The translations under genes were made by a program, and so were the position numbers. A DNA stretch of 64,000 bases from Pseudocoprococcus catus (GTDB lineage: Bacteria; Bacillota; Clostridia; Lachnospirales; Lachnospiraceae): NCBI RefSeq assembly GCF_019734885.1, contig NZ_JAAXCM010000039.1, positions 46,289-110,288 on the forward strand. The letters run 5' to 3'. Of this stretch, positions 1 through 8,089 are shown piece by piece; position 1 is the stretch's first letter, and every line of letters starts with the position of its first letter. Below the pieces are notes generated by a model. That model was not told the origin of the DNA and did no database searches. It was given only the letters and a program-made list of their open reading frames with translations.

Positions 1-2725
1 GGAAGTGTACTGGAGTCATGAGTTTCGCACGATGCTTGGGTATCATGACATTCTTGATTTCCCAAATAAACTGGAATCGTGGTCAGATTTGTTACATCCA
101 GAAGATAAGGAAGCAACACTTACACTGTTAGAGCAAGCAATTCAAGACAAAACAGATAGTGTGAAATATGACTGTGAATACCGCTTGAAGATGAAAGATG
201 GTTCCTATCAATGGTTCCGGGCAAATGCCGAGACAACCAGACGTCTGGACGGAACAGTACGTCTTATTGTCGGTACATTCATAAATATTGACAAGAGAAA
301 GCAGAGCGAGATGAAAGCACAGAGAAATGAGGCATTTCATCGTGCCTATACAGAGGGAAATATCTGCGAGTATTATGTAAATCTAAAGGATAATTCTTTT
401 GAGTCACTAAAAGTAGAGGATTCTCTTCTGGAGATTTTTGAAAAGAGCCATACATGGGATGAACTGATTCAGGCATACCTGGATAATTATGTTGTTGATG
501 AGGACAAGGAAGCGGTTTCTCATTTTTACAACCGTAATTTTATTGTTGAAAAACTGAGTGAAGGTTCAAAAGAAATCACTCTTGAATGCAGAATACGGAT
601 AAAAGGTGAGGAACGTTTGGTTCGCAACGTCCTTATGAGAGGAGAAAAAAATGACGGTTCCCGTTATGCAATGATTTTTGTCCGGGATATTACAGAAGCC
701 AGAAAAGAAATGGAAAACATATTGGAGCTGACACGTAAGAATGATGTGATGGATCTGCTTCTTCAGGGAACAATGCGTCTGGTCAATCGTTTTGCTATGT
801 GCAATCTGGAAGATGATACTTATAAGTTTTATAGTCTGCACGGAAAAAAGCCACCATACGATGCTTACGGAACATATCATGACCTGATCAGGAGGATTGC
901 ATCCCGCTATAAAGTGGTGGCAAAGGATGAAACGATTGACAAAGTCATTTCAGCAGACCATATCCGTGGCATGATTAGAAGTATGGATGATATTTATAAG
1001 CTGGAATATTGTACGGAAGATGAAAAGAATTTTAAGAGCATGGCTTTCATTCCTTTGTCTTGGAAAGACGGAGTACTTGAAAAGGTGCTGTTGATCTCAC
1101 AGGATACCACTCAGGAAAAACTTGCGGAGATAGAATCGAGGGTTGCTTTGAAGGAAGCTTATGAAGCGGCTAACAAGGCAAACAGGTCAAAGACAGAGTT
1201 TTTATCAAATATGTCTCATGATATTCGGACTCCGATGAATGCAATCGTTGGTATGACAGCCATTGCCGGAGCAAATATTGATCATCAAGATCGTGTGATT
1301 GATTGCCTTGGAAAAATAACCAAGTCGAGCCGTCATCTGCTTGGTTTGATTAATGAAGTACTGGATATGTCACGCATTGAAAATGGAAAGATCGAACTGA
1401 CGGAAGAAGACTTTAATCTGGATGAACTGGTAGATAACTTGATCGCAATGACACGTTCCGAGATTGAAGCTCACCATCATAATTTTGAAGTACAGCTCAA
1501 CAAAATTGAACATGAATATGTAAGAGGAGACAGTTTAAGAGTACAACAGATATTTACTAATATTATGGGTAATGCCATCAAATATACCCCAGATGGCGGC
1601 AAGATACTGTTTTCTATTACGGAAAAGCCTACCACTTCCCTGGATATAGGATGCTATGAGTTTGTGATTCAAGACAACGGTATGGGAATGAGCGAGGAAT
1701 TTCAAAAGGTTATGTTTGACCCGTTTACTCGTGAAGATGATAAACGCATCAGCGAAATCCAAGGAACCGGTTTGGGAATGGCAATCACAAGAAATATCGT
1801 CAATATGATGAATGGAAACATTAAGGTAGAAAGCAAGCTGGGAAAGGGAAGCAGATTTACCGTTACTATTTTCCTTCGTCTGCGGGATGAAAAGTCAGAG
1901 ACTATTGATGAACTGGTCAACTTGCCCGTGCTGGTTGTGGATGATGATAAGACATGCTGTGAAGGAACAGTGGCTACTCTTAATGAGATTGGAATCGACG
2001 GAGAGTGGGTACTGTCAGGAAAAGAGGCAGTAGAGCGTGCGGTGAAACGTCATGAGAATGGCAATGATTATTTTGTATATATTATTGACTGGCAGATGCC
2101 GGGAATGGATGGAATTGAAACAACAAGGCAGATACGCCAAAAGATAGGACCTGATGTTTCTGTCATTGTTCTGACGTCCTATGATTATACAAAAATCGAA
2201 GAAGAAGCCAAAGCAGCAGGAGTAGATGAATTCATTTCAAAACCGTTGTTCCGCTCAAGACTTACCGCAGCACTGCAAAAGATAATATCCGGAAAGCCGA
2301 GTCAGGATGCAAGAGATTACCTGAAAAATATCGCTGCAAGTGATTATACAGGAAAGAAAATCCTTTTGGTGGAAGATAATGAACTGAACAGAGAAGTTGC
2401 AGCTGAGATCATAGGTATGACAGGTGCTGAGATTGAAACGGCTGTAAATGGAAAAGAAGCTGTAGATAAGGTAGCAGATCATCCAAATGGATATTATGAT
2501 TTGGTCTTTATGGATGTGCAGATGCCGATTATGAATGGGTATGAGGCGGCTACAGCTATCCGTTCCCTGCCTAAACACAAAGGTGAGCTGTTGCCAATCG
2601 TTGCAATGACGGCAAATGCATTTACGGAGGATGTGATACTTGCAAAGAGTGCAGGAATGAATGAACATATTGCGAAACCTCTTGATATGGAAAAATTGAA
2701 CAGAATGTTGCACGAATGGATGTAA
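1..2725 (+). CDS. Hybrid sensor histidine kinase/response regulator (5' end outside window)
   Basis: Open at the left edge: the frame runs into base 1 in mid PAS domain, so the true start lies upstream. Counting from the GTG at 5, order is PAS/PAC (1-100), a second PAS-like and GAF-like sensory stretch (about 105-370), HisKA with NMSHDIRTP (phospho-acceptor His405), HATPase (N box IMGNAIKY, G box DNGMGM, GTGLGM), then two receiver domains. Acceptor aspartates are D695 in IIDWQMPGMDG and D837 in FMDVQMPIMNG; both receivers keep the switch Thr/Ser and Lys (KPL). No membrane segment is visible in the part present. It would autophosphorylate on His and relay to one or both receivers. No cognate output gene lies beside it, and a terminator follows directly. 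Confidence 0.93.
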   Translation, partial: EVYWSHEFRTMLGYHDILDFPNKLESWSDLLHPEDKEATLTLLEQAIQDKTDSVKYDCEYRLKMKDGSYQWFRANAETTRRLDGTVRLIVGTFINIDKRKQSEMKAQRNEAFHRAYTEGNICEYYVNLKDNSFESLKVEDSLLEIFEKSHTWDELIQAYLDNYVVDEDKEAVSHFYNRNFIVEKLSEGSKEITLECRIRIKGEERLVRNVLMRGEKNDGSRYAMIFVRDITEARKEMENILELTRKNDVMDLLLQGTMRLVNRFAMCNLEDDTYKFYSLHGKKPPYDAYGTYHDLIRRIASRYKVVAKDETIDKVISADHIRGMIRSMDDIYKLEYCTEDEKNFKSMAFIPLSWKDGVLEKVLLISQDTTQEKLAEIESRVALKEAYEAANKANRSKTEFLSNMSHDIRTPMNAIVGMTAIAGANIDHQDRVIDCLGKITKSSRHLLGLINEVLDMSRIENGKIELTEEDFNLDELVDNLIAMTRSEIEAHHHNFEVQLNKIEHEYVRGDSLRVQQIFTNIMGNAIKYTPDGGKILFSITEKPTTSLDIGCYEFVIQDNGMGMSEEFQKVMFDPFTREDDKRISEIQGTGLGMAITRNIVNMMNGNIKVESKLGKGSRFTVTIFLRLRDEKSETIDELVNLPVLVVDDDKTCCEGTVATLNEIGIDGEWVLSGKEAVERAVKRHENGNDYFVYIIDWQMPGMDGIETTRQIRQKIGPDVSVIVLTSYDYTKIEEEAKAAGVDEFISKPLFRSRLTAALQKIISGKPSQDARDYLKNIAASDYTGKKILLVEDNELNREVAAEIIGMTGAEIETAVNGKEAVDKVADHPNGYYDLVFMDVQMPIMNGYEAATAIRSLPKHKGELLPIVAMTANAFTEDVILAKSAGMNEHIAKPLDMEKLNRMLHEWM

Positions 2726-2791
2726 GCCACGATAATAAAAAATCAACTTTCAGATGACTGATAATTGAGAGGAAAAGGAAATAACTATAAG

Positions 2792-2827
2792 TAGAGTGTA
2801 TAGAGAAATCTATATGCTCTATTTTTT
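2792..2827 (+). terminator. Intrinsic terminator of the hybrid kinase gene
   Basis: Stem TAGAGTGTATAGA / TCTATATGCTCTA with a GAAA loop, followed by six T. It lies 66 bases after the kinase stop. Confidence 0.8.
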
Positions 2828-2850
2828 GCCCATTTTTAGAAAAAAAGTGA

Positions 2851-3100
2851 TTAAAAAACGATTGACGTTTTGTTACTGGAGTAGCAGAATTTTGTAAGGT
2901 TTATGAGCTGCTGTAGCAGGTCGTGGGACTCCATAAGTGCAAGTTCGTTATGCTGGCTGCGGATAGAGATTGCTTTTTTTAAAGCAGTTGCAGCGTCAGA
3001 AGGTTTTTTCATCAGCACATAAATATTAGACAAATTATTATACAGGTTAGAGAGCAGATTTAGTTTGCAAGAAAATATGCTTTCAGTAGTATCACCGATG
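2851..3100 (-). pseudogene. TPR-protein C-terminal remnant
   Basis: On the minus strand a short frame reads through NLYNNLSNIYVLMKKP and AATALKKAISIR, which has tetratricopeptide-repeat spacing (LYNNLSNIY..., A..ALKKA..I). Only about 60 residues look like TPR; before and after it there is no continuation. No start codon with a ribosome-binding site is seen, and the left-facing 5' side abuts a phage fragment at about 3100. It is most likely the broken end of a larger TPR or NB-ARC/TPR regulator. The parent protein cannot be named. Confidence 0.5.
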
Positions 3101-3101
3101 T

Positions 3102-3458
3102 ATGTTCGAGAACATTGCGTATGTGATGGCAAAGCATGCAGATGCTAATATCCCAGATACACCGGAAGAGTGGTTGGACGGATTTAATACATTCTCCATT
3201 TATCAGGTGCTTCCACAGCTTATTGAACTTTGGGGACTTAATGTTCAAACGGATGTAAGTGCTAAAAAAGTTCGTCCAACAGATCGCCCGATGACAACAC
3301 CTTTATTTTTGCTTCGTTGCGTACAGCTGGGGATTAGTATCCTAGACCGGGATTTGCTTACCATTGGCCTCGTGAATGATATGTATGCTGAAAACAGCAG
3401 CGATGATTACAAAGGATATAAGGAAGTGGCGACTCAGGAGGACTTCGACAAATTTTAA
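3102..3458 (+). pseudogene. Prophage tail assembly chaperone remnant (G and T parts fused in frame)
   Basis: The first 63 codons resemble the C-terminal end of the tail assembly chaperone of Firmicute siphophages (MFENIAYVMAKHAD, DTPEEWLDGFNTFSIY). From the Met at 3291 the rest resembles the short downstream T-type product (MTTPLFLLRCVQLGIS, LLTIGLVNDMY, ATQEDFDKF). In phages these two pieces usually lie in different frames between major tail protein and tape-measure genes. Here they are joined in one frame, and no other phage gene lies beside them. The left end is cut at the junction with the TPR remnant. Family call is from recall of phage tail modules; decay and isolation are seen directly. 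Confidence 0.6.
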
Positions 3459-3509
3459 TCAACTGGTAGATTTTGGAGTATGAACAATTTGTAAAATATT
3501 GATTTTGTA

Positions 3510-3538
3510 TTGCTTTTGTCCGGACAAATGGATATAAT
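3510..3538 (+). promoter_or_regulatory. Promoter of toxin-antitoxin operon with embedded palindromic operator
   Basis: -35 TTGCTT (3510-3515), 17-base spacer, -10 TATAAT (3533-3538). A perfect 14-bp palindrome TTTGTCCGGACAAA (3515-3528) lies inside the spacer, the expected place for an autoregulatory antitoxin operator. Confidence 0.75.
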
Positions 3539-3571
3539 ATAGTTAGAAAGAACTCGAAGGGAGTGTTTACT

Positions 3572-3880
3572 ATGGCAACAAAATCAGCAAATTTATACGC
3601 ACGCATAGAGCCTGATGTAAAAGAACAGGCAGAAAGAATCTTAGCAGCATTAGGAATTCCTGCATCCAATGCAATAAATATGTTTTACAAACAAATTATT
3701 CTTCAAAGAGGACTTCCTTTTGAAGTGAAAATGCCATCCGCTCGTCCTGTAGACGTTAGTGCATTATCAGAAGCACAGATGAATGCAGAACTAGAGAAAG
3801 GATATGCGGATATGCAGGCTGGTCGTACTAGATCAGCAAAATCTGTTTTTGCTGATATCCGCAAGGATTACAGTTTATGA
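3572..3880 (+). CDS. RelB/DinJ-type antitoxin
   Basis: This 102-residue protein has the ribbon-helix-helix N-terminus typical of RelB/DinJ antitoxins: NLYARIEPDVKEQAERIL, then LGIPASNAINMFYKQII and RGLPFEVK. The start at 3572 is chosen because GAAGGGAG lies 9 bases upstream; an in-frame GTG at 3563 has no room for such a site. The C-terminal 40 residues, rich in charged residues, would wrap the toxin. Its stop overlaps the toxin start (ATGA at 3877), so the two are translationally coupled. The family represses its own promoter by dimer binding, which fits the palindrome between the -35 and -10. The pair sits among gene debris, as is common for mobile addiction modules. Confidence 0.88.
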   Translation: MATKSANLYARIEPDVKEQAERILAALGIPASNAINMFYKQIILQRGLPFEVKMPSARPVDVSALSEAQMNAELEKGYADMQAGRTRSAKSVFADIRKDYSL

Positions 3881-4209
3881 TTTATGATATCGAGATTTCA
3901 GATCAGGCCGAGATAGACCTTCGTGGAATCTTCGAATACATTGCTTTTGAACTGCAGGCACCAGAAAATGCAAGTGGTCAGCTTGATAGGCTTGAAGCAT
4001 GTATTATGGATCTTGATCATATGCCGAAGAGATATCGACAATATGAGTTGGAACCATGGAAAAGTCGAGGGCTACGCGTAGCGCCAGTAGACAATTATCT
4101 CGTTCTATATATTCCGGATGATGATACACAAGTGGTTACGATCATCCGTGTCATGTACGGTGGAAGAGATGTAGATACGCAATTAAACAGATTTACAAAA
4201 ACAAAATAA
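3877..4209 (+). CDS. RelE/ParE-superfamily toxin
   Basis: 110 residues with the RelE/ParE outline: YDIEISDQAEIDLRGIFEYIA (N-terminal strand and helix pair), MPKRYRQYE, GLRVAPVDNYLVLYIPDD and a final strand with IIRVMYGGRD. The RVMYGGRD ending (compare R.hY.aRD of ParE) favours ParE/RelE family membership. Whether it cleaves ribosome-bound mRNA or poisons gyrase cannot be told from sequence. It overlaps the antitoxin by 4 bases and appears intact. Confidence 0.87.
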   Translation: MIYDIEISDQAEIDLRGIFEYIAFELQAPENASGQLDRLEACIMDLDHMPKRYRQYELEPWKSRGLRVAPVDNYLVLYIPDDDTQVVTIIRVMYGGRDVDTQLNRFTKTK

Positions 4210-4210
4210 T

Positions 4211-4384
4211 TTGATAGCATCAATCATAATTGAGTGTCTGAAACGCTCCGGTCTGGAAATCAAGGATATTAAGCAGTTTATGGACTGGTGTGTGGAGGGA
4301 GCAGCTACTTATCCCCAATGAAAAGAACTGTTTGAGAAACAAAAGAAATCATTGAAAAATATAAAAAGCGCCGTTGATTTATAA
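4211..4384 (+). pseudogene. MerR-family regulator, C-terminal remnant
   Basis: One frame reads ECLKRSGLEIKDIKQFMDWC, then an in-frame TGA after TYPQ, then KELFEKQKKSLKNIKSAVDL and a TAA. That is the dimerisation helix region of MerR regulators that bind organic effectors. The DNA-binding N-terminus is missing, the frame is interrupted and the end is truncated. It is non-functional. Confidence 0.65.
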
Positions 4385-4398
4385 TCAGTCCTTTGTTA

Positions 4399-5064
4399 TC
4401 AAACCGCCAGAATCTGCAGCAGATTACGGATAATGGAGTTGGCGTCCCCTCGGATGCCGTAATCACAATACTGAAAGATTGGCGAATTCAGGTTGGTGTT
4501 TACTGCAATGATACATTGACTGTTTTTCATGCCGGCCAGATGCTGGATAGCTCCGGAGATGCCGAAGGCCAGATATACTTTGGGATGAACGAAGCTACCG
4601 GTCTGGCCGATTTGTTCTGAAGGCCCTGCCCAGCCGCAGTCAACAACGGGTCTGGAGGCACCCACTGAGGCGTCAAAGAAATCTGCCAGTCTGCGCAATG
4701 CTTCAAAGCTCTGTTCATTCATCAGGCCTCTGCCGCCGGCGAAAATGAGTGGAGCGTCTTTGATAGCATTTGACACATTTTCGTGAATAATTTTTCTCAC
4801 AAAAACAGTTTCACCAGGAGCTGCATGATTCCCTGGGCATTTTTTAGCAGTATTAACGGGAGCAGAGGCAGAAAGTTCTGCGACTTTGACACAGCTCTGA
4901 AGTAAATTCTGACGTGGTTCTGTGATGCCGGTGTCTTTGACAACGATGACTGTCGGCTGATCATCAGAAAAAGCATAATGAGAAAATCTTTTGCATAGAT
5001 ACTGCTCATCATCAAACAAATCCGGATTGCTGTATATATTTCTTAATATCACCAAAATATTCAT
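4399..5064 (-). pseudogene. Truncated electron-transfer flavoprotein alpha subunit (EtfA)
   Basis: The C-terminal half is a clear EtfA FAD-binding domain: FAGGRGLMNEQSFEALRRLAD, VGASRPVVDCGW, QIGQTGSFVHPKVYLAFGIS, GAIQHLAGM and DYGIRGDANSI. The protein is only about 220 residues from the Met at 5064, against 320-400 for the family. The N-terminal nucleotide-like domain is largely replaced by unalignable sequence. The Met at 5064 has AAGGTG 9 bases upstream; a longer frame reaches 5106. No etfB partner is present. It lies divergently from a broken acyl-CoA dehydrogenase, so both look like remains of one acyl-CoA reductase/ETF locus. It might still be expressed, but a working ETF is unlikely. 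Confidence 0.72.
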
Positions 5065-5276
5065 AGGACATTTCACCTTCGGGCAGAGATGCAGATCCTT
5101 TTTCATTTCTGAAAAAAATCATATTCATCTGTTGAAATTGACGGGGCGCAATTAGTTCATCGACAAATTTTAGTATGCTAACTAATCAATTCGCGTAAAT
5201 TGCATTACAATAAAAACAATTCGTCAATCAATTTTTTGCACAAATTTTATTTGAATCTTTTGTAAAAAATTATGTG

Positions 5277-5335
5277 TTGACTTCCTGGTGTCGGTATGAT
5301 ATATTCAATGCAAATAGTTGGCATGCAAACTATTT
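5277..5335 (+). promoter_or_regulatory. Promoter with 24-bp MarR-like palindromic operator
   Basis: -35 TTGACT (5277-5282), 17-base spacer, -10 TATATT (5300-5305). The near-perfect palindrome at 5312-5335 (22 of 24 bases symmetric; half-site AAATAGTT, centre GCATGC) covers the expected transcription start. A related half-site, TAGTATGCTAACTAA, lies upstream at 5171-5185. The layout fits repression by a MarR-type regulator, none of which is encoded nearby. The gene downstream is dead. Confidence 0.65.
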
Positions 5336-5428
5336 GGAACGCGAAATAAAATGCGATGTGAAAAAAGGAACAGAAAGTGAGTAGGGCGTAACTGTCCCCA
5401 TAACAGTTGCGATGTGAAGGAGGATATT

Positions 5429-6099
5429 ATGAATTTTAAATTAACTGAACAGCAGAAATCCATCTAGGAAGCAGCAAGAAAATTTGCCCAGGAAGAATTA
5501 CTTCCGGATGTTCTTGAACGAGATGAAAAGAGTGAATTTCCTGTGGAACAGTTCCATAAAGCCGGTGAGCTGGGCTTTATCGGTTTGCCTTATCCGAAAG
5601 AATATGGCGGTCAGGGACTTGGTTATATGAATATGCGCTTGCAGTAGAAGAAGTTTCCAAGGTAGATGCTTCCTTTGGTATTGCTTTTTCTGTAACAACT
5701 TCTCTTTATGTCGGCAGTGTTTGGAACTCTGATGCGACAGAAGAACAGAAGAAAGCTTTCCTTTCAGAAGTCCTTTCAGGAAAGGCATTGGGCTCTTTTG
5801 GCCTGACAGAGCCCAATGCAGGATCTGATGCAGGCGGCTGTATTACAACAGCTGTCAAAGATGGTGATGAATATGTCATCAATGTTTTGAAATGCTTCAA
5901 TACCAATGGACCTCTTGCAAAATTCCAGTATCTTCAGTTCAAGATGGCTGAACTGGCAGTTAAGATTGAAGCTGCAAAATATATGCTCTATAAGGCAGCA
6001 ACCGATCATGACACAGGAAAGCCTTACGATCAGTCTGCTGCAAAAGCAAAATATCTCTGTACCAATGTGGCTAGGGAAGTGACAGAAAGGGCTGTATTT
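5429..6099 (+). pseudogene. Acyl-CoA dehydrogenase (butyryl-/acryloyl-CoA reductase type), broken
   Basis: Good start: GGAGG then ATG at 5429, MNFKLTEQQKSI, followed at once by an in-frame TAG (5465). The family sequence continues (FAQEELLPDVLERDE, GFIGLPYPKEYGGQG). It shifts frame near 5630 and resumes with YALAVEEVSKVDASFGIA and the flavin/substrate loop GSFGLTEPNAGSDAGG. After LKCFNTNGPLA it jumps straight to the C-terminal helices (AELAVKIEAAKYMLYKAA, KAKYLCTNVAREVTERA). About 150 residues, including the catalytic-base region, are therefore missing. It has one nonsense codon, one frameshift and one large deletion, but the promoter is intact. Confidence 0.88.
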
Positions 6100-6139
6100 C
6101 CTAGCACATACAGGCCTTTTTCGTGCATTGGTTCAAAGC

Positions 6140-6203
6140 ATAAAATCCGACATGATGAAAGTAAAAATAATGACTGCTTTTACTTTATCATGTCGGATTT
6201 TAT
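6140..6203. repeat. Long near-perfect hairpin after the dead dehydrogenase gene
   Basis: Left arm 6140-6166 and right arm 6178-6203 pair over 26 bases with a single bulged G (ATAAAATCCGACATGAT core). Loop is about 11 bases. The T run after it is short, so it may be a repeat remnant rather than a good terminator. Confidence 0.7.
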
Positions 6204-6205
6204 TT

Positions 6206-6345
6206 ACGCGAGCAACGAGCCAAAGTCCGTGCTTGCACGAGACTTAGGCGTTGCTAAGCGCCAGTGGCGCTTGTTTAGCAACGACCGAAACGGAGTGAAG
6301 AGGCCGCGATAACTTGAGAAACTCGCGGAGCGTGTTTCTCATAGT
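6206..6345. repeat. Complex palindromic intergenic element
   Basis: Three consecutive stems: AAGTCCGTGC/GCACGAGACTT, GTTGCTAAGCGCC/GGCGCTTGTTTAGCAAC and GAGAAAC/GTTTCTC. The loop octamer TGCTTGCA recurs in the elements near 20190 and 63790. No coding sense in any frame. Confidence 0.55.
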
Positions 6346-6368
6346 TCTATAGATGAATAAGAGATTGG

Positions 6369-7445
6369 CTACTGTTCAATGGCCTGATAATCATCGTCGA
6401 GGGTGATGCCCAGATCAGAAGCAATCTGCGGGTTGTAAATGCGTGTCAGACTCTGTGGGTCTTCAACTGGCATTGTAGCCGGATCCTTGCCATTTACAAG
6501 AATATCGTAGGCCTGTTCGCCGGCGCGATAACCAATATCATAGAAGTCGATGGAGAGGGAGGCAAGGCCGCAGCCTGTACACTGACTTTCTTCGCCGCAG
6601 ATGATCGGCACGCCTGCAGGGCGGGCAACAGCATCGATGATGGACTGATTGCTGGATACAACATTATCTGTTGGTACATAGATTACATCACATTCGGAAA
6701 CACAGTTGTTGGTCACTGACTGCAGATCGTTGGAATCTGAGAAGCTGAAGTCTTTGTGTTTAATATTTAAGTCATCCAGATAAGAGGCAATATGTTCGGC
6801 CTGATAAACAGAATTGACTTCGGCCGAGCAGTAGAGGATACCAACCTGTTTCACATCAGGAAAGAGATCAGCGATGATTTGCGCCTGCTGATCCAGTGGT
6901 GCCAGATCGTTGGTCCCTGTAACATTGATGCCTGTACAGCCGTTGTCATCCAGTTCAATATCCAGTGCAGCGGCAAAGCTTGTGACAGAAGTGCCCACAA
7001 CAGGAATCGTGGATGTGGCATTGGCACAGGCCTGAAGGGCAGCTGTAGCGTTGGCCATGATCAGGTCAGAGCCGTTGTTGACAAATTGGTTGGCGATAGT
7101 GGCACATGTCTGGGAGTCACCCTGTGCATTCTGAAGGTTGAACTGTACGTGATCCTCTCCTAATAATTTTACCAGAGCATCTTCAAAACCCTGTGTGGCA
7201 CGATCTAGTGCTTCATGCTGGACTAACTGGCAGATGCCGATCTGATAGACTTTGTCGTCGGCTGCAGTGCCTTCAGTACTGTCTGCAGCAGCTTCGGATG
7301 CTGACGCTGAAGCATTTTCTGCAGCTGATTCAGTGGTTGTACCTGCTGCGGGTGAGCCAGTGTTGGAGCCGCAGCCTGCCAGACAACCCATAGCCAAAGC
7401 CGTACAGGCAATGGCAGATAACATTTTTCTAATTCCCTTTTTCAT
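6369..7445 (-). CDS. ABC transporter substrate-binding lipoprotein (TrpX-like family)
   Basis: Start is placed at 7445 (MKKGIRKMLSAIACTAL) because AGGAGG lies 7 bases upstream; the longer frame to 7514 has no such site. It has a lipoprotein signal with lipobox LAGC (Cys about residue 25), a Ser/Ala/Thr-rich tether to about residue 65, then a periplasmic-binding fold of the ABC_sub_bind type. Recognisable pieces are YQIGICQLVQHEALD, NAQGD, DLIMANATAALQA, QVGILYCSAEVNS, DVIYVPTDNVV and IDFYDIGYRAGEQAYDIL. Members bind tryptophan/tyrosine or other small ligands and are normally followed by permease and ATPase genes. Here neither is present; the downstream side is a dead gene. It is either an orphan receptor using a distant transporter, or a relic. 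Confidence 0.88.
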   Translation of the reverse strand: MKKGIRKMLSAIACTALAMGCLAGCGSNTGSPAAGTTTESAAENASASASEAAADSTEGTAADDKVYQIGICQLVQHEALDRATQGFEDALVKLLGEDHVQFNLQNAQGDSQTCATIANQFVNNGSDLIMANATAALQACANATSTIPVVGTSVTSFAAALDIELDDNGCTGINVTGTNDLAPLDQQAQIIADLFPDVKQVGILYCSAEVNSVYQAEHIASYLDDLNIKHKDFSFSDSNDLQSVTNNCVSECDVIYVPTDNVVSSNQSIIDAVARPAGVPIICGEESQCTGCGLASLSIDFYDIGYRAGEQAYDILVNGKDPATMPVEDPQSLTRIYNPQIASDLGITLDDDYQAIEQ

Positions 7446-7610
7446 TCTTTTCCTCCTACGCAACATCGTATGTGTTGCGTTTTTTAAATTCACCAATGGT
7501 TTAAAGCGTAGCACTTTAAACTGGCAAAGTAAATTATAACACCAATCAGAAAATAATTCAACAGAGAAAAATAAGATAACCGGTCTGGTTGAAAATTGTA
7601 TAACAACACA

Positions 7611-7639
7611 TTGTGTAGTACATAAAAGTGCGATATAAT
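7611..7639 (+). promoter_or_regulatory. Promoter of the small HTH gene
   Basis: -35 TTGTGT (7611-7616), 17-base spacer, -10 TATAAT (7634-7639), about 95 bases before the ATG at 7734. Confidence 0.6.
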
Positions 7640-7733
7640 AGACAAAAGATGTAATAATTTAAAGAGTGGATCGGAGATATAAGAGGCCGTATATGCCTGC
7701 GGCTGTGCGTGATTTGAGGAGGAAAATGAGATT

Positions 7734-7949
7734 ATGACAGAGTGCCAACAGATTATTAAGGAATTAAGAAAAGCAACGGGAATGAACAGAAGACAGTTTT
7801 GCGAGGAATTTGAGATCCCCTACAGGACTGTGACTGAGTGGGAGCGCGGAACGAGAAATGCGCCGAAATATGTTCTGAAGTTTATGGAGTATTATATTCA
7901 GAATGAAAAAGTGAAGAAAGAGAATGAACAGAAAGTTTCGGAGAATTAA
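7734..7949 (+). CDS. Small helix-turn-helix protein
   Basis: 71 residues made almost wholly of one XRE/Cro-like helix-turn-helix: IIKELRKATGMNRRQFCEEF (helix 1-2) then EIPYRTVTEWERGTRNAPKYV (recognition helix and following helix), with a short charged tail. GAGGAGG lies about 10 bases before the ATG. It has no sensor or dimerisation domain of its own. It could regulate the divergent ABC binding protein or be a stray regulator of a lost element; nothing in the sequence decides. Confidence 0.75.
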   Translation: MTECQQIIKELRKATGMNRRQFCEEFEIPYRTVTEWERGTRNAPKYVLKFMEYYIQNEKVKKENEQKVSEN

Positions 7950-7985
7950 GTTGGTTTTAAAGCATTAAGTAATCGGAATAAGAGC

Positions 7986-8045
7986 AAAAAGAGCCTGTGC
8001 AGTACATCATATCAATGGATTAAAATACTGCATAGGCTCTTTTTA
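7986..8045. terminator. Bidirectional terminator between HTH gene and symporter gene
   Basis: AAAAAGAGCCTGTGCAGTA pairs with TACTGCATAGGCTCTTTTT across a 21-base loop. A runs on the left and T runs on the right let it serve both converging genes. Confidence 0.8.
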
Positions 8046-8089
8046 GCTTTGTGTGAGGGGCGGATAATATTGAAAAATGCAAATAATAT

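Noticed and set aside
2255..2746. 163-codon minus-strand frame within the hybrid kinase receiver domains
   Set aside because: Antisense shadow of a clear receiver domain; no start signal and low-complexity aromatic composition.
4393..4620. Plus-strand frame of 75 codons at the EtfA locus
   Set aside because: Opposite strand carries clear EtfA FAD-domain motifs; this frame has no homology-like pattern.
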